Below, piece after piece: positions 25,161 to 34,689 of a stretch of 64,000 nt of DNA; the stretch's first letter is position 1, and each line of letters opens with the position of its first letter. The notes below the pieces were generated by a model, which had not been told where the DNA came from, did no database searches, and worked only from the letters and a program-made list of their open reading frames with translations. Position numbers and translations under genes: made by a program. Source of the stretch: Mesorhizobium jarvisii. GTDB lineage: Bacteria; Pseudomonadota; Alphaproteobacteria; Rhizobiales; Rhizobiaceae. The stretch spans positions 186,001 to 250,000 of the forward strand of contig NZ_QZXA01000010.1 in the NCBI RefSeq assembly GCF_003601985.1, written 5' to 3'.

Positions 25161-26046
25161 GGCCGCTTCCGCCGGTCTTGATCTCCCGCCAGATGCCAGG
25201 GTCGGCATCATCGCAGGCGGCGGCAGTCTTCCGGTCGAAGTCGCGGCGGGCTCGGCCGGGCAAGGTTATCCGCCCTTCATCGTCCTCATGGAGGGCGAAG
25301 CCGACCGTCTGCCGGAATTGTGCCGGTACGAGCATGAGACCCTTGCCCTGGAGGCGATCGGCTCGCTTATTCCTTTGCTCAAACGCCACCGGATTACCCA
25401 TCTGGTGCTTGCCGGCGAGATCAAGCGCCGGCCAAGGCTGACGCATCTGCGCCCAAGCCTTAGCCTGCTGGCGGTGATACCAATTGTCGTCATGGCGCTG
25501 GCGCGTGGCGACGATGGCCTGTTGAAGGTGGTGGCGCGCGGTCTCGAGGCCCGAGGGATAAAGGTCATGGGCGCCCACGAAATCGTGCCGAGCCTGGTCG
25601 CCGCCGAAGGGGTCTTGACCAAAGCGGTGCCGCAGAAATCGGATTGGCGCGACATCGAGGCAGGCTTTGCCGCGGCGAAGGCCATCGGGGCGCTGGATAT
25701 CGGCCAGGCGGCGATCGCGGTCGGCGGCCGGGCCATTGCGCTCGAGGGCATCGAGGGTACGGCCGGATTGCTCGACCGCGCCAAACTGCTGCGTGGCCAC
25801 GGCCGCATCGCCGGCAAGACCCGCGGTGTCCTGGTCAAATGTGCCAAGCCTGGCCAGGAACTGCGCGCGGACCTTCCATCCATCGGGCCGCAGACGGTCG
25901 AAGCGGCACATGCGGCCGGGCTTGCCGGCATTGCCGTCGAAGCGGGGCGCTCACTGATCCTCGAAGGCCCCGCAACCCTGTCGCGCGCCAATGAACTTGG
26001 TCTGTTCATCGTCGGCCTGGCCGCAGCGGAGCCTGCACATGGCTGA
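25150..26046 (+). CDS. lpxI: UDP-2,3-diacylglucosamine pyrophosphatase LpxI
   Basis: Hydrolyses UDP-2,3-diacylglucosamine to lipid X. LpxI (DUF1009) replaces LpxH in alphaproteobacteria and is characterised in Caulobacter. 298 residues: RVGIIAGGGSLPVEVA at the start, HLVLAGEIKRRPRL, VMGAHEIVPSLVA, and the C-terminal LVKCAKPGQELRADLPSIGP and TVEAAHAAGLAGIAVEAG. ATG 25150 overlaps the lpxA stop (ATGAAGACTGA); an in-frame ATG at 25132 would add six residues. It overlaps the lpxB start by 8 bases. Confidence 0.95.
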   Translation: MKTEAASAGLDLPPDARVGIIAGGGSLPVEVAAGSAGQGYPPFIVLMEGEADRLPELCRYEHETLALEAIGSLIPLLKRHRITHLVLAGEIKRRPRLTHLRPSLSLLAVIPIVVMALARGDDGLLKVVARGLEARGIKVMGAHEIVPSLVAAEGVLTKAVPQKSDWRDIEAGFAAAKAIGALDIGQAAIAVGGRAIALEGIEGTAGLLDRAKLLRGHGRIAGKTRGVLVKCAKPGQELRADLPSIGPQTVEAAHAAGLAGIAVEAGRSLILEGPATLSRANELGLFIVGLAAAEPAHG

Positions 26047-27211
26047 CAGGCCGTTGAAGGTCGCGATCGTCGCCGGCGAGGAATCGGGTGATCTGCTCGG
26101 CGCCGACATCGTGCGTTCGCTCCGCCAGATAACAGGTCGCGAGGTGCGGCTCGTCGGCCTCGGCGGCCGGCATCTCGGCGAATTGGGCCTGGTGTCGCCC
26201 TTCGATGCCGGTGAGATCGCGCTGATGGGTTTCAGCGCCGTCCTGCGCGACCTGCCGCGCCTCATCAGGCGGATCGGCCAACTGGCCAAAACCATTGCCG
26301 AAGAAAAGCCGGACTGCCTGGTCACCATCGACAGTCCGGACTTTTCCTTGCGCGTCGCCAGGAAGGTGCGGGCAGCCAATCCGTCGATACCGATCATCCA
26401 TTATGTCTGCCCGAGCGTCTGGGCCTGGCGGCCGGGCAGGGCGGTGGCGATGAAGCCCTATGTCGACCATATCCTCTGCATCCTGCCGTTCGAGGTGAAG
26501 GAACTCGACCGGCTGGGCGGCCCGCCGGGCACCTATGTCGGGCATCGCCTGACGCATGATGCGGGCGTGCTTGCCGCCCAGAAGGCGCAGGCCTTGCCGC
26601 GCGATCTTGCCCAGGACCGGATCAAGACATTGCTCGTCCTGCCGGGCTCGCGGCGCGGCGAGGTACGGCGACTGATCGAACCATTCGGCGACACCGTGTC
26701 GATGCTGCGCGCGCGCGGGCATCGGCTGCGACTGCTGCTGCCGACGGTTCCGCATGTCGCCGATCTCGTCAAATCCTCGGTCAATCGTTGGGACGAAAAA
26801 CCCGAAATCATCGTTGATCCGCAACGCAAATGGCAGGCTTTCGGCAAGGCCGATGCCGCGCTGATCGCATCGGGGACCGTGTCGCTGGAACTGGCTTTGG
26901 CTGGTGTGCCGATGGTGTCGTCCTACAGGCTCGATCCGGTCGCCCGTGCCGTTGCGCCGTATCTTGTTTCGGTCTGGTCGGCGCTGCTGCCCAATCTCAT
27001 CTCGGATCGCGCGCTCATCCCGGAGTTCTACAACGAGTACGTCAAGCCGAACAATCTGGCTCGCCAACTGGAAGCGTTGTTTGCCGACAGCGGCATGCGC
27101 GCCTGGCAGAAGGACGGCTTTGCGGAGATTGCGCTGCGCATGGCGACGGACAAGCCGTCGGGCGAGATCGCGGCGGGCGTTGTGCTGCGCCATATAAAAA
27201 AGGCGCCCTGA
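26039..27211 (+). CDS. lpxB: Lipid-A-disaccharide synthase
   Basis: GT19 glycosyltransferase joining UDP-diacylglucosamine and lipid X into the lipid A disaccharide on the inner face of the inner membrane. 390 residues. Conserved stretches: VAIVAGEESGDLLGADIVRS, LGGRHLGELG, DSPDFSLRVARKVR, YVCPSVWAWRPGRA and the donor site ASGTVSLELALAGVPMV. ATG 26039 lies inside the lpxI 3' end. The stop codon is embedded in the terminator hairpin. Confidence 0.97.
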   Translation: MADRPLKVAIVAGEESGDLLGADIVRSLRQITGREVRLVGLGGRHLGELGLVSPFDAGEIALMGFSAVLRDLPRLIRRIGQLAKTIAEEKPDCLVTIDSPDFSLRVARKVRAANPSIPIIHYVCPSVWAWRPGRAVAMKPYVDHILCILPFEVKELDRLGGPPGTYVGHRLTHDAGVLAAQKAQALPRDLAQDRIKTLLVLPGSRRGEVRRLIEPFGDTVSMLRARGHRLRLLLPTVPHVADLVKSSVNRWDEKPEIIVDPQRKWQAFGKADAALIASGTVSLELALAGVPMVSSYRLDPVARAVAPYLVSVWSALLPNLISDRALIPEFYNEYVKPNNLARQLEALFADSGMRAWQKDGFAEIALRMATDKPSGEIAAGVVLRHIKKAP

Positions 27212-27226
27212 GAGGCGCCTTTTTTT
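27196..27226. terminator. Bidirectional terminator between lpxB and gltA
   Basis: AGGCGCC and GGCGCCT arms (27201-27220) around CTGAGA, flanked by an A-run on the left and a T-run on the right. It overlaps the lpxB stop and lies 15 bases from the end of convergent gltA, so one element can end both transcripts. Confidence 0.88.
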
Positions 27227-27241
27227 AATCGGCAGCTTCGG

Positions 27242-28570
27242 TCAGCGCTTGGCGATCGGCACGTAGTCGCGCTCCGGCGCACCGGTGTAGAGCTGGCGCG
27301 GGCGGCCGATCTTCTGGCGCGGATCCTCGATCATCTCCTTCCACTGCGCGATCCAGCCGACGGTGCGTGCGACCGCAAACAGCACGGTGAACATGGTGGT
27401 GGGGAAGCCCAGCGCCTTCAGCGTGATGCCGGAATAGAAATCGACATTCGGGTAGAGCTTCTTCTCGATGAAATAGGGGTCGGTCAGCGCGATCTTTTCC
27501 AGTTCCATCGCGATGTCGAGCAGCGGATCGTCCTTGATGCCGAGTTCGCCCAGCACCTCGTGCGCCGTTTTCTGCATGATTTTCGCGCGAGGATCGTAGT
27601 TCTTGTAAACGCGGTGACCAAAGCCCATCAGCCGGAACGGGTCGTTTTTGTCCTTGGCGCGGGCGATGAATTCCGGGATGTGATCGACATGGCCGATCTC
27701 GCCCAGCATGTTGAGCGCCGCTTCATTGGCGCCGCCATGGGCCGGGCCCCACAGGCAAGCGATGCCGGCGGCGATGCAGGCGAACGGGTTGGCGCCCGAC
27801 GAGCCGGCGAGGCGAACCGTCGAGGTGGAGGCATTCTGCTCGTGATCGGCGTGCAGGATGAAGATGCGCTCCATGGCGCGCGCCAGCACCGGGTTGATCT
27901 TGTACTCCTCGCATGGCACCGCAAAGCACATATGCAGGAAGTTTGCCGCGAAACCGAGATCGTTCTTCGGGTAAATGAAGGGCTGGCCGATGTGGTACTT
28001 GTAGGCCATGGCCGCGATCGTCGGCATCTTGGCGATCAGGCGCATCGACGCCACCATGCGCTGGTAGGGGTCGGAGATGTCGGTGGAGTCGTGATAGAAG
28101 GCCGACAGCGCGCCCACCACGCCGCACATCACCGCCATCGGGTGCGCGTCGCGGCGGAAGCCGGTGAAGAAGCGCGACATCTGCTCGTGCACCATGGTGT
28201 GGCGCGTCACGCGGTAGTCGAAATCGTCCTTCTGCGCCTTGGTCGGCAGTTCGCCGTAGAGCAGGAGATAGCAGACTTCGAGGAAGTCGCCGTGTTCGGC
28301 CAGCTGGTCGATCGGATAGCCGCGGTGGAGGAGAATACCGGCGTCGCCGTCGATGAAGGTGATCTCGGACTCACAGCTTGCCGTCGAAGTGAAGCCGGGG
28401 TCGTAGGTGAAGGCGCCGGTCGTGCTGTAGAGCGAGGCGATGTCGATGACGTCGGGTCCGACGGAGCCGCTTCGCACCTTGAATTCATGGGTCTTGCCGG
28501 CGAATTGAAGCGTTGCAGTAGCCTCTTGGTTCGCGCCGCCCACATCCAGTTTTTTCGCAGCTTCGGTCAT
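27242..28570 (-). CDS. gltA: Citrate synthase
   Basis: Condenses acetyl-CoA with oxaloacetate to enter the TCA cycle. 442 residues of the Gram-negative type II, NADH-sensitive class, with the small beta-rich N-terminal domain. Active-site residues are in LHADHEQNAST, GFGHRVYKNYDPRA and the Asp of NVDFYSG; RHTMVHEQMSRFF and AFYHDSTDI are also typical. AAGGAG precedes the ATG. It shares a terminator with convergent lpxB and follows gltX after a 183-base gap that would hold its promoter. Confidence 0.97.
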   Translation of the reverse strand: MTEAAKKLDVGGANQEATATLQFAGKTHEFKVRSGSVGPDVIDIASLYSTTGAFTYDPGFTSTASCESEITFIDGDAGILLHRGYPIDQLAEHGDFLEVCYLLLYGELPTKAQKDDFDYRVTRHTMVHEQMSRFFTGFRRDAHPMAVMCGVVGALSAFYHDSTDISDPYQRMVASMRLIAKMPTIAAMAYKYHIGQPFIYPKNDLGFAANFLHMCFAVPCEEYKINPVLARAMERIFILHADHEQNASTSTVRLAGSSGANPFACIAAGIACLWGPAHGGANEAALNMLGEIGHVDHIPEFIARAKDKNDPFRLMGFGHRVYKNYDPRAKIMQKTAHEVLGELGIKDDPLLDIAMELEKIALTDPYFIEKKLYPNVDFYSGITLKALGFPTTMFTVLFAVARTVGWIAQWKEMIEDPRQKIGRPRQLYTGAPERDYVPIAKR

Positions 28571-28753
28571 TGCAAACTCCTTGTTGTTTCCTCATGCCGG
28601 CAAAGGCAAATTCTGCAGAGCGACACGTCGAAATCACCGCAATGCGCGTATTCGCCACCGCATTTTAGGAGGTGCGTGCCAGATTGGGCCAAGGCCTAAT
28701 GTTGCACTGCGAAACGCGCCTTTCAATGCCAATCTTCTTGGGCCAGTTTGCTC

Positions 28754-30178
28754 CTAATCGATTTGATCCGCTATGCGCGCCAGGCTTTCCTCGCGCCCAA
28801 GCACGGCAAGCACGTCGAACACGCCAGGCGAGGTGCTTTTGCCGGTCAGCGCGGCCCGCAACGGTTGGGCCACGGCGCCAAGCTTGTGGCCACCGGCCAG
28901 CGCATAGTCGCGGATCACGGCTTCCGCCGCGGCTGCAGTCCAGTCGCCGGAAAACGCATTCAAAGCTTCGTGAGCGCCGCGCAGGATCTTGCGGGCGTCG
29001 TCGTTGAGCAGGAGGGCCGCCTTCTCGTCGACCGGCAGCGGTCGCGTGGCGAACAGATAGGCCGCGCCATCGACGAGCTCGACCAGCGTCTTGGCGCGCT
29101 CCTTCAGGCCCGGAAGGGCCGCCAGCAACTGCGCCTTGTTGTGTTCGTTGAGGCGCGCGGCCATCGCCGGGCCACCCTCGAGATAGGGCAGAGTGGCGAT
29201 GAAGATGTCCAACAGCTTCGCGTCGGCCATGCGCCGCATATGCGCGCCGTTGATCGCTTCCAGCTTGGCAAAATCGAAGCGGGCAGCGCCCTTGTTGACG
29301 TCGCCGATATCGAACCAGGAGATCATGTCCTTGATCGACATGATCTCGTCATCGCCATGACTCCAGCCCAGGCGCGCCAGGTAGTTGAGCAGTGCCTCCG
29401 GCAGGTAGCCCATGGCCCGATAGGCTTCGACGCCGAGCGCGCCATGGCGCTTCGACAGCTTGGCGCCGTCGGCGCCATGGATCAGCGGGATGTGCGACAT
29501 AGACGGCACGTCCCAGCCCATGGCGTTGTAGATCACGGTCTGGCGGGCCGCATTGGTCAGGTGGTCGTCGCCGCGGATGATGTGGGTGACACCCATGTCG
29601 TGGTCGTCGACGACGACGGCATGCATGTAGGTTGGGTTGCCGTCCGAACGCAGGATGATGAAATCGTCGAGATCCTTGTTGGGGAAGCGCACCTCGCCCT
29701 GGACGCGGTCATGGACGATCGTCTCGCCTTCGGTCGGCGCCTTGATGCGGATGGCGCCCTTGACGCCCGCAGGCGCCTCAGAGGGGGCGCGGTCGCGCCA
29801 CTGGCCGTTGTAGCGCGGCGGCAGGCCCTTAGCCCGTGCTGCCTCGCGCATCGCCTCCAGCTCGGCCGGCGTCTCGTAGCTGTAATAGGCCTTGCCCAGA
29901 CGCACGAGTTCCTCCGCGACCTCGCGGTGGCGCGGCGCGCGCTCGAACTGCGAGACCGCGTCGCCGTCCCAGGTCAAGCCGAGCCAGGAGAGGCCGTCGA
30001 GGATGGCAGCTGTCGCGGCCGCGGTCGAACGCTCGCGATCGGTGTCCTCGATGCGCAGCAGCATCGTGCCGCCGGTGTGTTTGGCATAGAGCCAGTTGAA
30101 CAGAGCCGTGCGCGCGCCGCCGATGTGCAGATAGCCGGTGGGCGAGGGGGCAAAACGGGTGACGACCTTGTCGGACAT
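28754..30178 (-). CDS. gltX: Glutamate--tRNA ligase
   Basis: Class I aminoacyl-tRNA synthetase, 474 residues. The HIGH motif is in RFAPSPTGYLHIGGARTALF and the KMSKS equivalent in GAKLSKRHGALG. LRIEDTDRERST and the HIIRGDDHLTNAARQ stretch are also diagnostic. Rhizobia generally lack GlnRS and charge tRNA-Gln through GluRS plus the GatCAB amidotransferase, and many carry two gltX genes; which one this is cannot be decided here. ATG 30178 fits the homologous N-terminus; upstream in-frame starts (30196, 30250) add non-conserved residues. Divergent from comEC. Confidence 0.96.
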   Translation of the reverse strand: MSDKVVTRFAPSPTGYLHIGGARTALFNWLYAKHTGGTMLLRIEDTDRERSTAAATAAILDGLSWLGLTWDGDAVSQFERAPRHREVAEELVRLGKAYYSYETPAELEAMREAARAKGLPPRYNGQWRDRAPSEAPAGVKGAIRIKAPTEGETIVHDRVQGEVRFPNKDLDDFIILRSDGNPTYMHAVVVDDHDMGVTHIIRGDDHLTNAARQTVIYNAMGWDVPSMSHIPLIHGADGAKLSKRHGALGVEAYRAMGYLPEALLNYLARLGWSHGDDEIMSIKDMISWFDIGDVNKGAARFDFAKLEAINGAHMRRMADAKLLDIFIATLPYLEGGPAMAARLNEHNKAQLLAALPGLKERAKTLVELVDGAAYLFATRPLPVDEKAALLLNDDARKILRGAHEALNAFSGDWTAAAAEAVIRDYALAGGHKLGAVAQPLRAALTGKSTSPGVFDVLAVLGREESLARIADQID

Positions 30179-30281
30179 GAAACTCTCGGAAACCATCTGA
30201 AGCGGGGTGCGGCCGCGCGGACTTTCGCGCGTCGCGCGTTCATGTAGCATAGGGCGTCAGGCGTGCAAGGGGCAGGACCCG

Positions 30282-32735
30282 ATGGCTGGACGAGGCTGGG
30301 GCTCGGATCAGGGCGAGGACGCTGGTGTTGGCGTCAGCGAACGGTCGTTGTTTGCATCTCCCCTTGCGAACCCACTGCCATCGCCCCTTATGCCTGCACC
30401 CGGCAGCCAGCCGCCGCAGGCGGATATGCCGGCGACACTTCCGCCGCCTGCTTCAGGCCGGATTGTGCGTGTCCGGCGGCGACTCGCCCGGGTTTCCTGG
30501 CCTCGCCTACGCCATAGTGCGGCGACGGCAGCGGAGCTCGAGCTTGACCGGGGCATCGCCTTCCTGCTGGTGCCGGTTTGTCTGGCCGCTGGAGCGATCG
30601 GCTATTATTCGCTCGCGACGGAGCCTGATTTTGCAAAGCCTGTCGCGGTCGTCGTGCTGATGGCGGTCTGTGCGCTTGTTTCGCGCTCCTGGCCCAAAAC
30701 CCATCTGGGCTTCACGGCGGCATTGTTGTGCGCGCTTGGCCTGCTTGTCGCCAAGGTCGAGACATGGCGGGCGGGCACCCAGATGCTGGGTTCGGAAATC
30801 TCGACGCAAGTCACCGGCCGTGTCGTTTCGCTCGACCGGATGGAGACCGGCCGCATCCGGCTGACCATCGACGTGACGTCGACCGCCCGGCCGAAACTGC
30901 GCTATGCGCCGGAAAGGGTCAGGCTTTCGGCGCGAGATATCCCGGCGGAAATGACCGCCGGCTCCCTGGTCACCGGCTATGCTAAACTGTTGCCGCCGAC
31001 CGGTCCGGTGCGGCCGGACAGTTACGATTTCTCCTTCGACAGCTATTTTGCCGGCATTGGCGGCAGCGGATTCTTTCTCGGCAACCCAAAGCTTGTCTCA
31101 GCCACAGACGACGAGGTGCCGCTCACGGCCCGCCTTTTCTCGGGGATAGAAAATGCCCGTGAAGCCATTGCCGACCACATCAGGGCCACGGTTGGCGGTG
31201 CCGAGGGTGAGATCGCGGCGGCGCTGATCGTCGGCGTGCGGGCCGGCATTCCCGATGAAATCAACGAGGCGATGCGACGCACCGGCATCTATCACATCAT
31301 CTCCATTTCCGGACTGCATATGGCGCTCGTCGCCGGTACCATCATGGGGCTGCTGCGCGGCGCCTTCGCGCTGTTTCCGGACTTTTCCGCGCGTCGGCCG
31401 GTGAAGAAATATGCGGCCGCCGCGGCCCTTTTCTCGATCGCCGCCTATCTCGTCATTTCCGGCGTCGTCGTCGCGGCCGAACGCAGCTTCATCATGCTGG
31501 CGGTGATGCTGATTGCCGTGCTGTTCGATCGCGCGGCGCTGACCATGCGCAATCTTGCGATCTCGGCGATCGCCGTCATTGTGGTGTCGCCGCATGAGGT
31601 AGTCGGCCCAAGCTTCCAGATGTCGTTCGCCGCGACCGCGGCGCTGGTCGGCGCTTATGCCGGCTGGGCGGATCACCATGCGGGAAAGGCAAGACCGCCA
31701 CCGCCAAAGCGATCCCTGCCGGGTTTTCTCACGCGAAAATTCCTGCTGGCGACGGGTGGGTTGGCGATGACATCCATCATCGCCGGCTGCGCCACGGCGC
31801 TGTTTGCCATCTGGCATTTCCAGCGTGTGTCGCCGCTCAGCCTGTTCGCCAATCTGGCCGTCATGCCGATCGTGTCACTGATTGTCATGCCTTTCGCTGT
31901 TCTCAGTTCGCTTGCGATGCCCTTTGGTGCCGACGGTCCCTTCCTTTACGTGATGGGCAAGGGCCTGACCGCAATGATCGCCATATCGGCGTGGATATCG
32001 GAGCGCTCCCCGGTCGATGCGGTCGGGCTGATTTCGCAGCAATCCGTGCTGCTGGTGACCATCGCCCTGGTCATCGCGACGATGGCGACGACCTGGCTGC
32101 GGCTCGCGGCAGTGCCATTCGCGCTTGCCGGCCTGCTGACAGTATCGGATACGCGCGCCCCGGATGTGCTGATTTCCGAAGATGCGCGTTTGGTGGCGCT
32201 GCCGATCGGCGGTGGAGAACTCGCGGTCAGCCGGGCTCGCCCGAACGAGTTCACCGTCGACAATTGGAAACGCGCGCTGGTGTCCGAAACCATCGTCGTG
32301 CCGGAGATGTTCGACAAGGCGGACTGGCAATTCGACATTGCCGATGCCGCCAATCTGCCGCCGGGAGCGCCGTTTTATTGCACGGATGGCGTCTGTCTTG
32401 CCCGGCACCCGTCAGGGGCGATCATCGCGCATGTCGAAGACCGCAAGGACACCTGGAAGGCTTGCGGCTTCGCCGATTTGATCGTCGTCAATGACGCGAC
32501 AGGCTATGATTCCTGCCACAATCCGCTGGTTCTTGTCGTCACCAAACGGCAACTTGCCCGCAAGGGCAGTGCCGCCGTCTTCTTCGACCGCCAATCGGCG
32601 ACAGGTCCGCCAATCATCGGCTTCGCGGTGGACGGGCCATATCGGCCCTGGCACGAGCAGCGAAAATTTTCGCGCGAGGCGAGGGGGCTGCCGCCCTATC
32701 AAAAACCCGAAAAGCCTGCCGTTCCTGCTCAGTAA
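30282..32735 (+). CDS. comEC: ComEC/Rec2 family DNA-uptake-type membrane protein
   Basis: 817-residue polytopic membrane protein. The order is a low-complexity Pro/Ala N-terminus, hydrophobic helices, a DUF4131-like soluble insert (TQVTGRVVSLDRMETGRIRL, RFSARD-like strands), then the competence domain with the HIISISGLHMALVAG signature and many transmembrane helices. The C-terminal soluble part (from about residue 625) lacks the HxHxDH metal motif of the metallo-beta-lactamase domain found in Bacillus ComEC, so it is at most a degenerate relative. ComEC forms the inner-membrane DNA channel in competent bacteria; its role in rhizobia is largely untested. RBS GGCAGGA sets ATG 30282. Its stop overlaps convergent lexA by 3 bases. 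Confidence 0.88.
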   Translation: MAGRGWGSDQGEDAGVGVSERSLFASPLANPLPSPLMPAPGSQPPQADMPATLPPPASGRIVRVRRRLARVSWPRLRHSAATAAELELDRGIAFLLVPVCLAAGAIGYYSLATEPDFAKPVAVVVLMAVCALVSRSWPKTHLGFTAALLCALGLLVAKVETWRAGTQMLGSEISTQVTGRVVSLDRMETGRIRLTIDVTSTARPKLRYAPERVRLSARDIPAEMTAGSLVTGYAKLLPPTGPVRPDSYDFSFDSYFAGIGGSGFFLGNPKLVSATDDEVPLTARLFSGIENAREAIADHIRATVGGAEGEIAAALIVGVRAGIPDEINEAMRRTGIYHIISISGLHMALVAGTIMGLLRGAFALFPDFSARRPVKKYAAAAALFSIAAYLVISGVVVAAERSFIMLAVMLIAVLFDRAALTMRNLAISAIAVIVVSPHEVVGPSFQMSFAATAALVGAYAGWADHHAGKARPPPPKRSLPGFLTRKFLLATGGLAMTSIIAGCATALFAIWHFQRVSPLSLFANLAVMPIVSLIVMPFAVLSSLAMPFGADGPFLYVMGKGLTAMIAISAWISERSPVDAVGLISQQSVLLVTIALVIATMATTWLRLAAVPFALAGLLTVSDTRAPDVLISEDARLVALPIGGGELAVSRARPNEFTVDNWKRALVSETIVVPEMFDKADWQFDIADAANLPPGAPFYCTDGVCLARHPSGAIIAHVEDRKDTWKACGFADLIVVNDATGYDSCHNPLVLVVTKRQLARKGSAAVFFDRQSATGPPIIGFAVDGPYRPWHEQRKFSREARGLPPYQKPEKPAVPAQ

Positions 32736-33466
32736 CGCCGGATCAACCCGACAAGCTTGCCTTGCACCTTGACCCTGTCTGGCCCGAAAATGCGCGTCTC
32801 GTAGGCCGGGTTGGCGGCTTCAAGGGCGATCGAGGCGCCCTTGCGGCGGAACCGTTTCAGGGTTGCTTCCTCCTCGTCGACCAACGCCACGACGATCTCG
32901 CCCGGGCTCGCCGTGTCGGCGTTGCGGATGATGACCGTGTCGCCGTCGAAGATGCCGGCGTCGATCATCGAGTCGCCCTTGACCTCAAGTGCATAATGCT
33001 CGCCACCCATGATCATGTCCGGCGGTACCGAGATCGAATGTGTCTGATGCTGGATGGCATCGATCGGCACACCAGCGGCGATGCGACCCATCACCGGGAT
33101 CGACACGGCGGAAACCGCATCGTCATTATTGCCGGCCGCGGGCAAGCGCGATGCCGCCGGCTTGATCTGGCGGCCAAGACCACCCTGGCCGAGGCTGCCC
33201 TGGATGACGCTTGGCGAGAATTTCTTTGCCGCGTTGAGGCCGGGTGCGATCGAATCCGGCAGCCGCAGCACTTCCAGCGCCCGCGCCCGGTTGGGCAGCC
33301 GGCGAATGAAGCCGCGTTCCTCCAGTGCCGTGATCAGGCGATGAATGCCTGACTTGGAGGCAAGATCGAGCGCTTCCTTCATTTCGTCGAAGGAAGGCGG
33401 AATGCCGCTTTCCTTGAGCCGTTCATGAATGAACATCAGCAGTTCATGTTGCTTGCGTGTCAGCAT
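32729..33466 (-). CDS. lexA: LexA repressor
   Basis: SOS repressor, self-cleaving serine peptidase S24, 245 residues. N-terminal winged helix (MLTRKQHELLMFIHERLKES, then PPSFDEMKEALDL). Cleavage site Ala131-Gly132 in GRIAAGVP; catalytic Ser166 in KGDSMID; Lys204 in ATLKRF. A long linker between the domains is typical of alphaproteobacteria. ATG 33466 gives the standard N-terminus; the open frame extends to 33532 without support. A GTTC-N7-GTTC SOS box lies 72 bases upstream, implying autoregulation. Its 3' end overlaps comEC. Confidence 0.97.
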   Translation of the reverse strand: MLTRKQHELLMFIHERLKESGIPPSFDEMKEALDLASKSGIHRLITALEERGFIRRLPNRARALEVLRLPDSIAPGLNAAKKFSPSVIQGSLGQGGLGRQIKPAASRLPAAGNNDDAVSAVSIPVMGRIAAGVPIDAIQHQTHSISVPPDMIMGGEHYALEVKGDSMIDAGIFDGDTVIIRNADTASPGEIVVALVDEEEATLKRFRRKGASIALEAANPAYETRIFGPDRVKVQGKLVGLIRRY

Positions 33467-33843
33467 GGCGGCCCCCAAGGCATTGAACGACGGGTGTGAA
33501 TCAGAATCGAAAAACAAACCCAGAACAAACACTATCTGTTCCAGTTGTGTTCCGCAACTGTTTAAAGTTTAATGAATTTGTTAACGCGTCTGAAATTATT
33601 TGGCCCCGGCAGCGGGCCGCGCTCGACCGCTTCCGCTCCCCGCAGGTTCATTGAAATCATTTTGGTTAATGGCCTGTGGCCTACCCCTGGATGCGGTTTG
33701 GCATCAGGCGTTTGAGAGGCGTCCACAGAGCGGATTTGTACGGTGTATCGATCCATTTCCGGCGGAACGAAACGAAATCAAAATGCCAACGATCGCGGGT
33801 TCAGGCCGGCCACGGCCGCGTCGATCTGGACGCCGCGGCGACG
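33467..33843. other. lexA-GntR intergenic region (377 bases)
   Basis: The lexA-proximal ~90 bases are AT-rich and hold the SOS box and lexA promoter. The remaining ~250 bases, up to the GntR stop, show no convincing reading frame, tRNA, direct repeat or integrase attachment site. It marks one edge of the kynurenine island; the expected gene beyond lexA in rhizobial order would be moeA. Confidence 0.5.
33538..33552 (-). promoter_or_regulatory. LexA SOS box upstream of lexA
   Basis: GTTCCAGTTGTGTTC: a direct repeat GTTC-N7-GTTC, the alphaproteobacterial LexA operator consensus, 72 bases before the lexA start. Orientation is as read on the plus strand; alphaproteobacterial boxes work either way. 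Confidence 0.85.
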
Positions 33844-34623
33844 TCATCCGGAAACCGCTTTCAGGCTGCCGGCGCGCGCGGTGTAGGTGTTGGCGCCGTT
33901 GTCTTCGCTGTGGACATAGACATGCAGCGTGTAGCCGATATGCGCCGTCATCAGCGCCTTTGCCCGCTCGACGTCGCGATCGAGCGCCGCTTCCATGATT
34001 GCGGTGTGATGCTCGATGGCGATCGCTTCGCGCAGCGCGTCCATAGCCTCGCCATAGCCGTCCTTGAGGCCGGCCGCCGCCCGCAATGTCGGCGCCAGGC
34101 CGAGAAACCGATGATGCCGACACAGCTGATCGGCGATCGTCGAGCGAAAGCGCAACAGCCAGTTCGACGTCGCCGCGCTCAGCAACGCCGCATGGAAGGC
34201 CTCGTGGCTCTCGTCCCATTTGTCGACGGCCGCATCGGAAGGGTCTTCGACCGCGGTCTTGCAGCGGGAGAGCCGGTAATGAGCGGTGACAACCGCGTCC
34301 TCCCATTCCCTGCCGCCGTTCGCGATCGATTCCAGGAACAGCGGCATTTCGACAACCATCCTTGCGCGCGCCAGGTCCTCGAGCTCGGCGCGCGACACGG
34401 GAGCGACGGCAAAGCCGCGATTGCTGATGGCGGTGACCAGACGCTCGGCTTCAAGTCGGGACAAGGCTTCACGCAGCGGCGTCCATCCGACGCCGTATGT
34501 GCCGCGCAGCGCGCTCAGCTTGAGCGGCGCGCCCGGCATGAGGCGGGTGGTCAGGATATCGCGCCGCAGCAGCTGATAGGCCGCCTCGGTCTTCGTGGAA
34601 TTGTTCTGATCCTGCATCGCCAT
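33844..34623 (-). CDS. GntR family regulator (FCD subfamily)
   Basis: 259 residues: N-terminal winged helix (AAYQLLRRDILTTRLMPGAP, LREALSRLEAERLV) and an all-helical FCD effector domain with the metal/ligand histidine pattern around ESHEAFHAALLSAA and EHHTAIMEAALDRDVERA. It is divergent from the ABC-kynU operon, with two repeated AATTATATAT motifs in the shared region, so it most likely represses that operon. By context the effector would be tryptophan, kynurenine or anthranilate; this is inference. The first two in-frame ATGs, at 34623 and 34617, are both possible starts. Confidence 0.9.
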   Translation of the reverse strand: MAMQDQNNSTKTEAAYQLLRRDILTTRLMPGAPLKLSALRGTYGVGWTPLREALSRLEAERLVTAISNRGFAVAPVSRAELEDLARARMVVEMPLFLESIANGGREWEDAVVTAHYRLSRCKTAVEDPSDAAVDKWDESHEAFHAALLSAATSNWLLRFRSTIADQLCRHHRFLGLAPTLRAAAGLKDGYGEAMDALREAIAIEHHTAIMEAALDRDVERAKALMTAHIGYTLHVYVHSEDNGANTYTARAGSLKAVSG

Positions 34624-34645
34624 CCGTCCGTCATCGGCTTGCGAA

Positions 34646-34687
34646 AATTATATATGAAGCGGAGGTATGGCAAGAATTATATATAAT
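34646..34687. promoter_or_regulatory. Repeated AT-rich operators between GntR gene and ABC-kynU operon
   Basis: AATTATATAT occurs at 34646-34655 and 34675-34684, 29 bases apart. The second copy is part of a perfect 12-base palindrome ATTATATATAAT (34676-34687). In a GC-rich genome these stand out. They sit just upstream of a promoter and in the divergent gap next to a GntR gene, as expected for its operator. Confidence 0.5.
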
Positions 34688-34689
34688 GT

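Noticed and set aside
33600..33700. Possible tRNA or integrase attachment site at the lexA edge of the kynurenine island
   Set aside because: GGTTCATTGAAATC vaguely resembles a T-arm but no cloverleaf can be folded, and no integrase or flanking direct repeat was found.
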